NCBI RefSeq assembly: GCF_001425235.1
Contig: NZ_LMEA01000007.1
Coordinates: 197,170 to 261,169 of the forward strand
Length of the DNA stretch: 64,000 bases
Reading direction: 5' to 3'
Origin: Devosia sp. Root413D1
GTDB lineage: Bacteria; Pseudomonadota; Alphaproteobacteria; Rhizobiales; Devosiaceae
This document shows positions 63,900 to 64,000 of this stretch, piece by piece; position 1 is the stretch's first letter; the number at the start of each line of letters is the position of its first letter. Made by a program: the position numbers and the translations under genes. The notes below the pieces were generated by a model, which was given only the letters and a program-made list of their open reading frames with translations, had not been told where the DNA came from and ran no database searches.

Positions 63900-64000
63900 A
63901 TGACTGAGATCGCGTTGCCGGCATTCCCGGTCGAGGGAGGCTGCATCTGCGGCGCGGTGCGCTACCGCATCACCGGCGCGCCGCTTGCCGTCTACAACTG
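63900..64000 (+). CDS. GFA-family (glutathione-dependent formaldehyde-activating-like) protein, partial
   Basis: Only the first 33 residues lie in the window. EGGCICGAVRYRITG is the zinc-binding start of the GFA fold. GGGAG lies 8 nt upstream of the ATG. The family binds zinc through Cys pairs; the remaining ones lie beyond the edge. Confidence 0.75.
   Translation, partial: MTEIALPAFPVEGGCICGAVRYRITGAPLAVYN

Overview
The window is a 64 kb piece of a high-GC alphaproteobacterial chromosome. The gene content suggests a free-living member of the Hyphomicrobiales, most likely Devosia-like: a BA14K-like protein, DUF1127 miniproteins, MotA/MotB, ilvI-ilvH separate from ilvC, many sugar ABC transporters, and abundant GC-rich intergenic foldback repeats. 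That assignment is inference from protein character, not a database match. I see no rRNA, tRNA, CRISPR array, prophage, insertion sequence or defence island. This is ordinary chromosome with several small metabolic modules.

Layout. 1-9.4 kb: a partial FG-GAP repeat protein, a small conserved protein, a cold-shock protein, motAB, an enolase-superfamily dehydratase, an ArsR/SRPBCC pair, an ABC-F ATPase, a DUF805 protein and a bestrophin-like channel. 9.4-16.4 kb: a phytanoyl-CoA dioxygenase-like enzyme and a LysR regulator, divergent from a translationally coupled operon of hydantoinase/oxoprolinase A and B subunits and a D-threonine aldolase/D-serine dehydratase-like enzyme. 16.4-22.1 kb: two imine-reductase-like oxidoreductases, each divergent from a regulator (one TetR, one HxlR), flank ilvI-ilvH. 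ilvI is preceded by a promoter, a 15-codon leader peptide with a Leu-Ile-Val-Val-Val run, and a terminator, which together form a complete attenuator. 22.1-31 kb: a DMT exporter, pdxJ, two small proteins, an FMN reductase, the potassium transporter kup, an FAD monooxygenase that lacks an ordinary start codon, and a saccharopine-dehydrogenase-like/DUF4166 protein. 31-41 kb: an ABC exporter, a TetR/Bcr-type efflux pair with two operators, small secreted proteins, a LuxR regulator, an old-yellow-enzyme and a DHA2 efflux pump.

41.2-50.6 kb is a carbohydrate region: two ABC permeases, a binding protein and a GH78 alpha-L-rhamnosidase on the minus strand; a LacI regulator, a CE7 acetyl esterase and a third, unpaired permease on the plus strand, the last running into hpt. 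No ATPase for these transporters is present. 50.6-64 kb: a GMC oxidoreductase fused to a gluconate-dehydrogenase subunit-3-like domain, a BA14K-like protein, a small beta-barrel porin, a two-component system, an HdeD-like protein, an autotransporter remnant, a fatty acid desaturase, an aldo/keto reductase divergent from a TetR regulator, ilvC (followed by a duplicate of its own last codons), a LysE exporter, a DUF1003 protein, two DUF1127 miniproteins and the start of a GFA-family gene.

Five kinds of intergenic repeat occur. Four are recurrent or strongly palindromic in the window, including a 123-bp element present in two opposite orientations and a 97-bp element whose palindrome sits just upstream of the LacI gene and could be mistaken for its operator.
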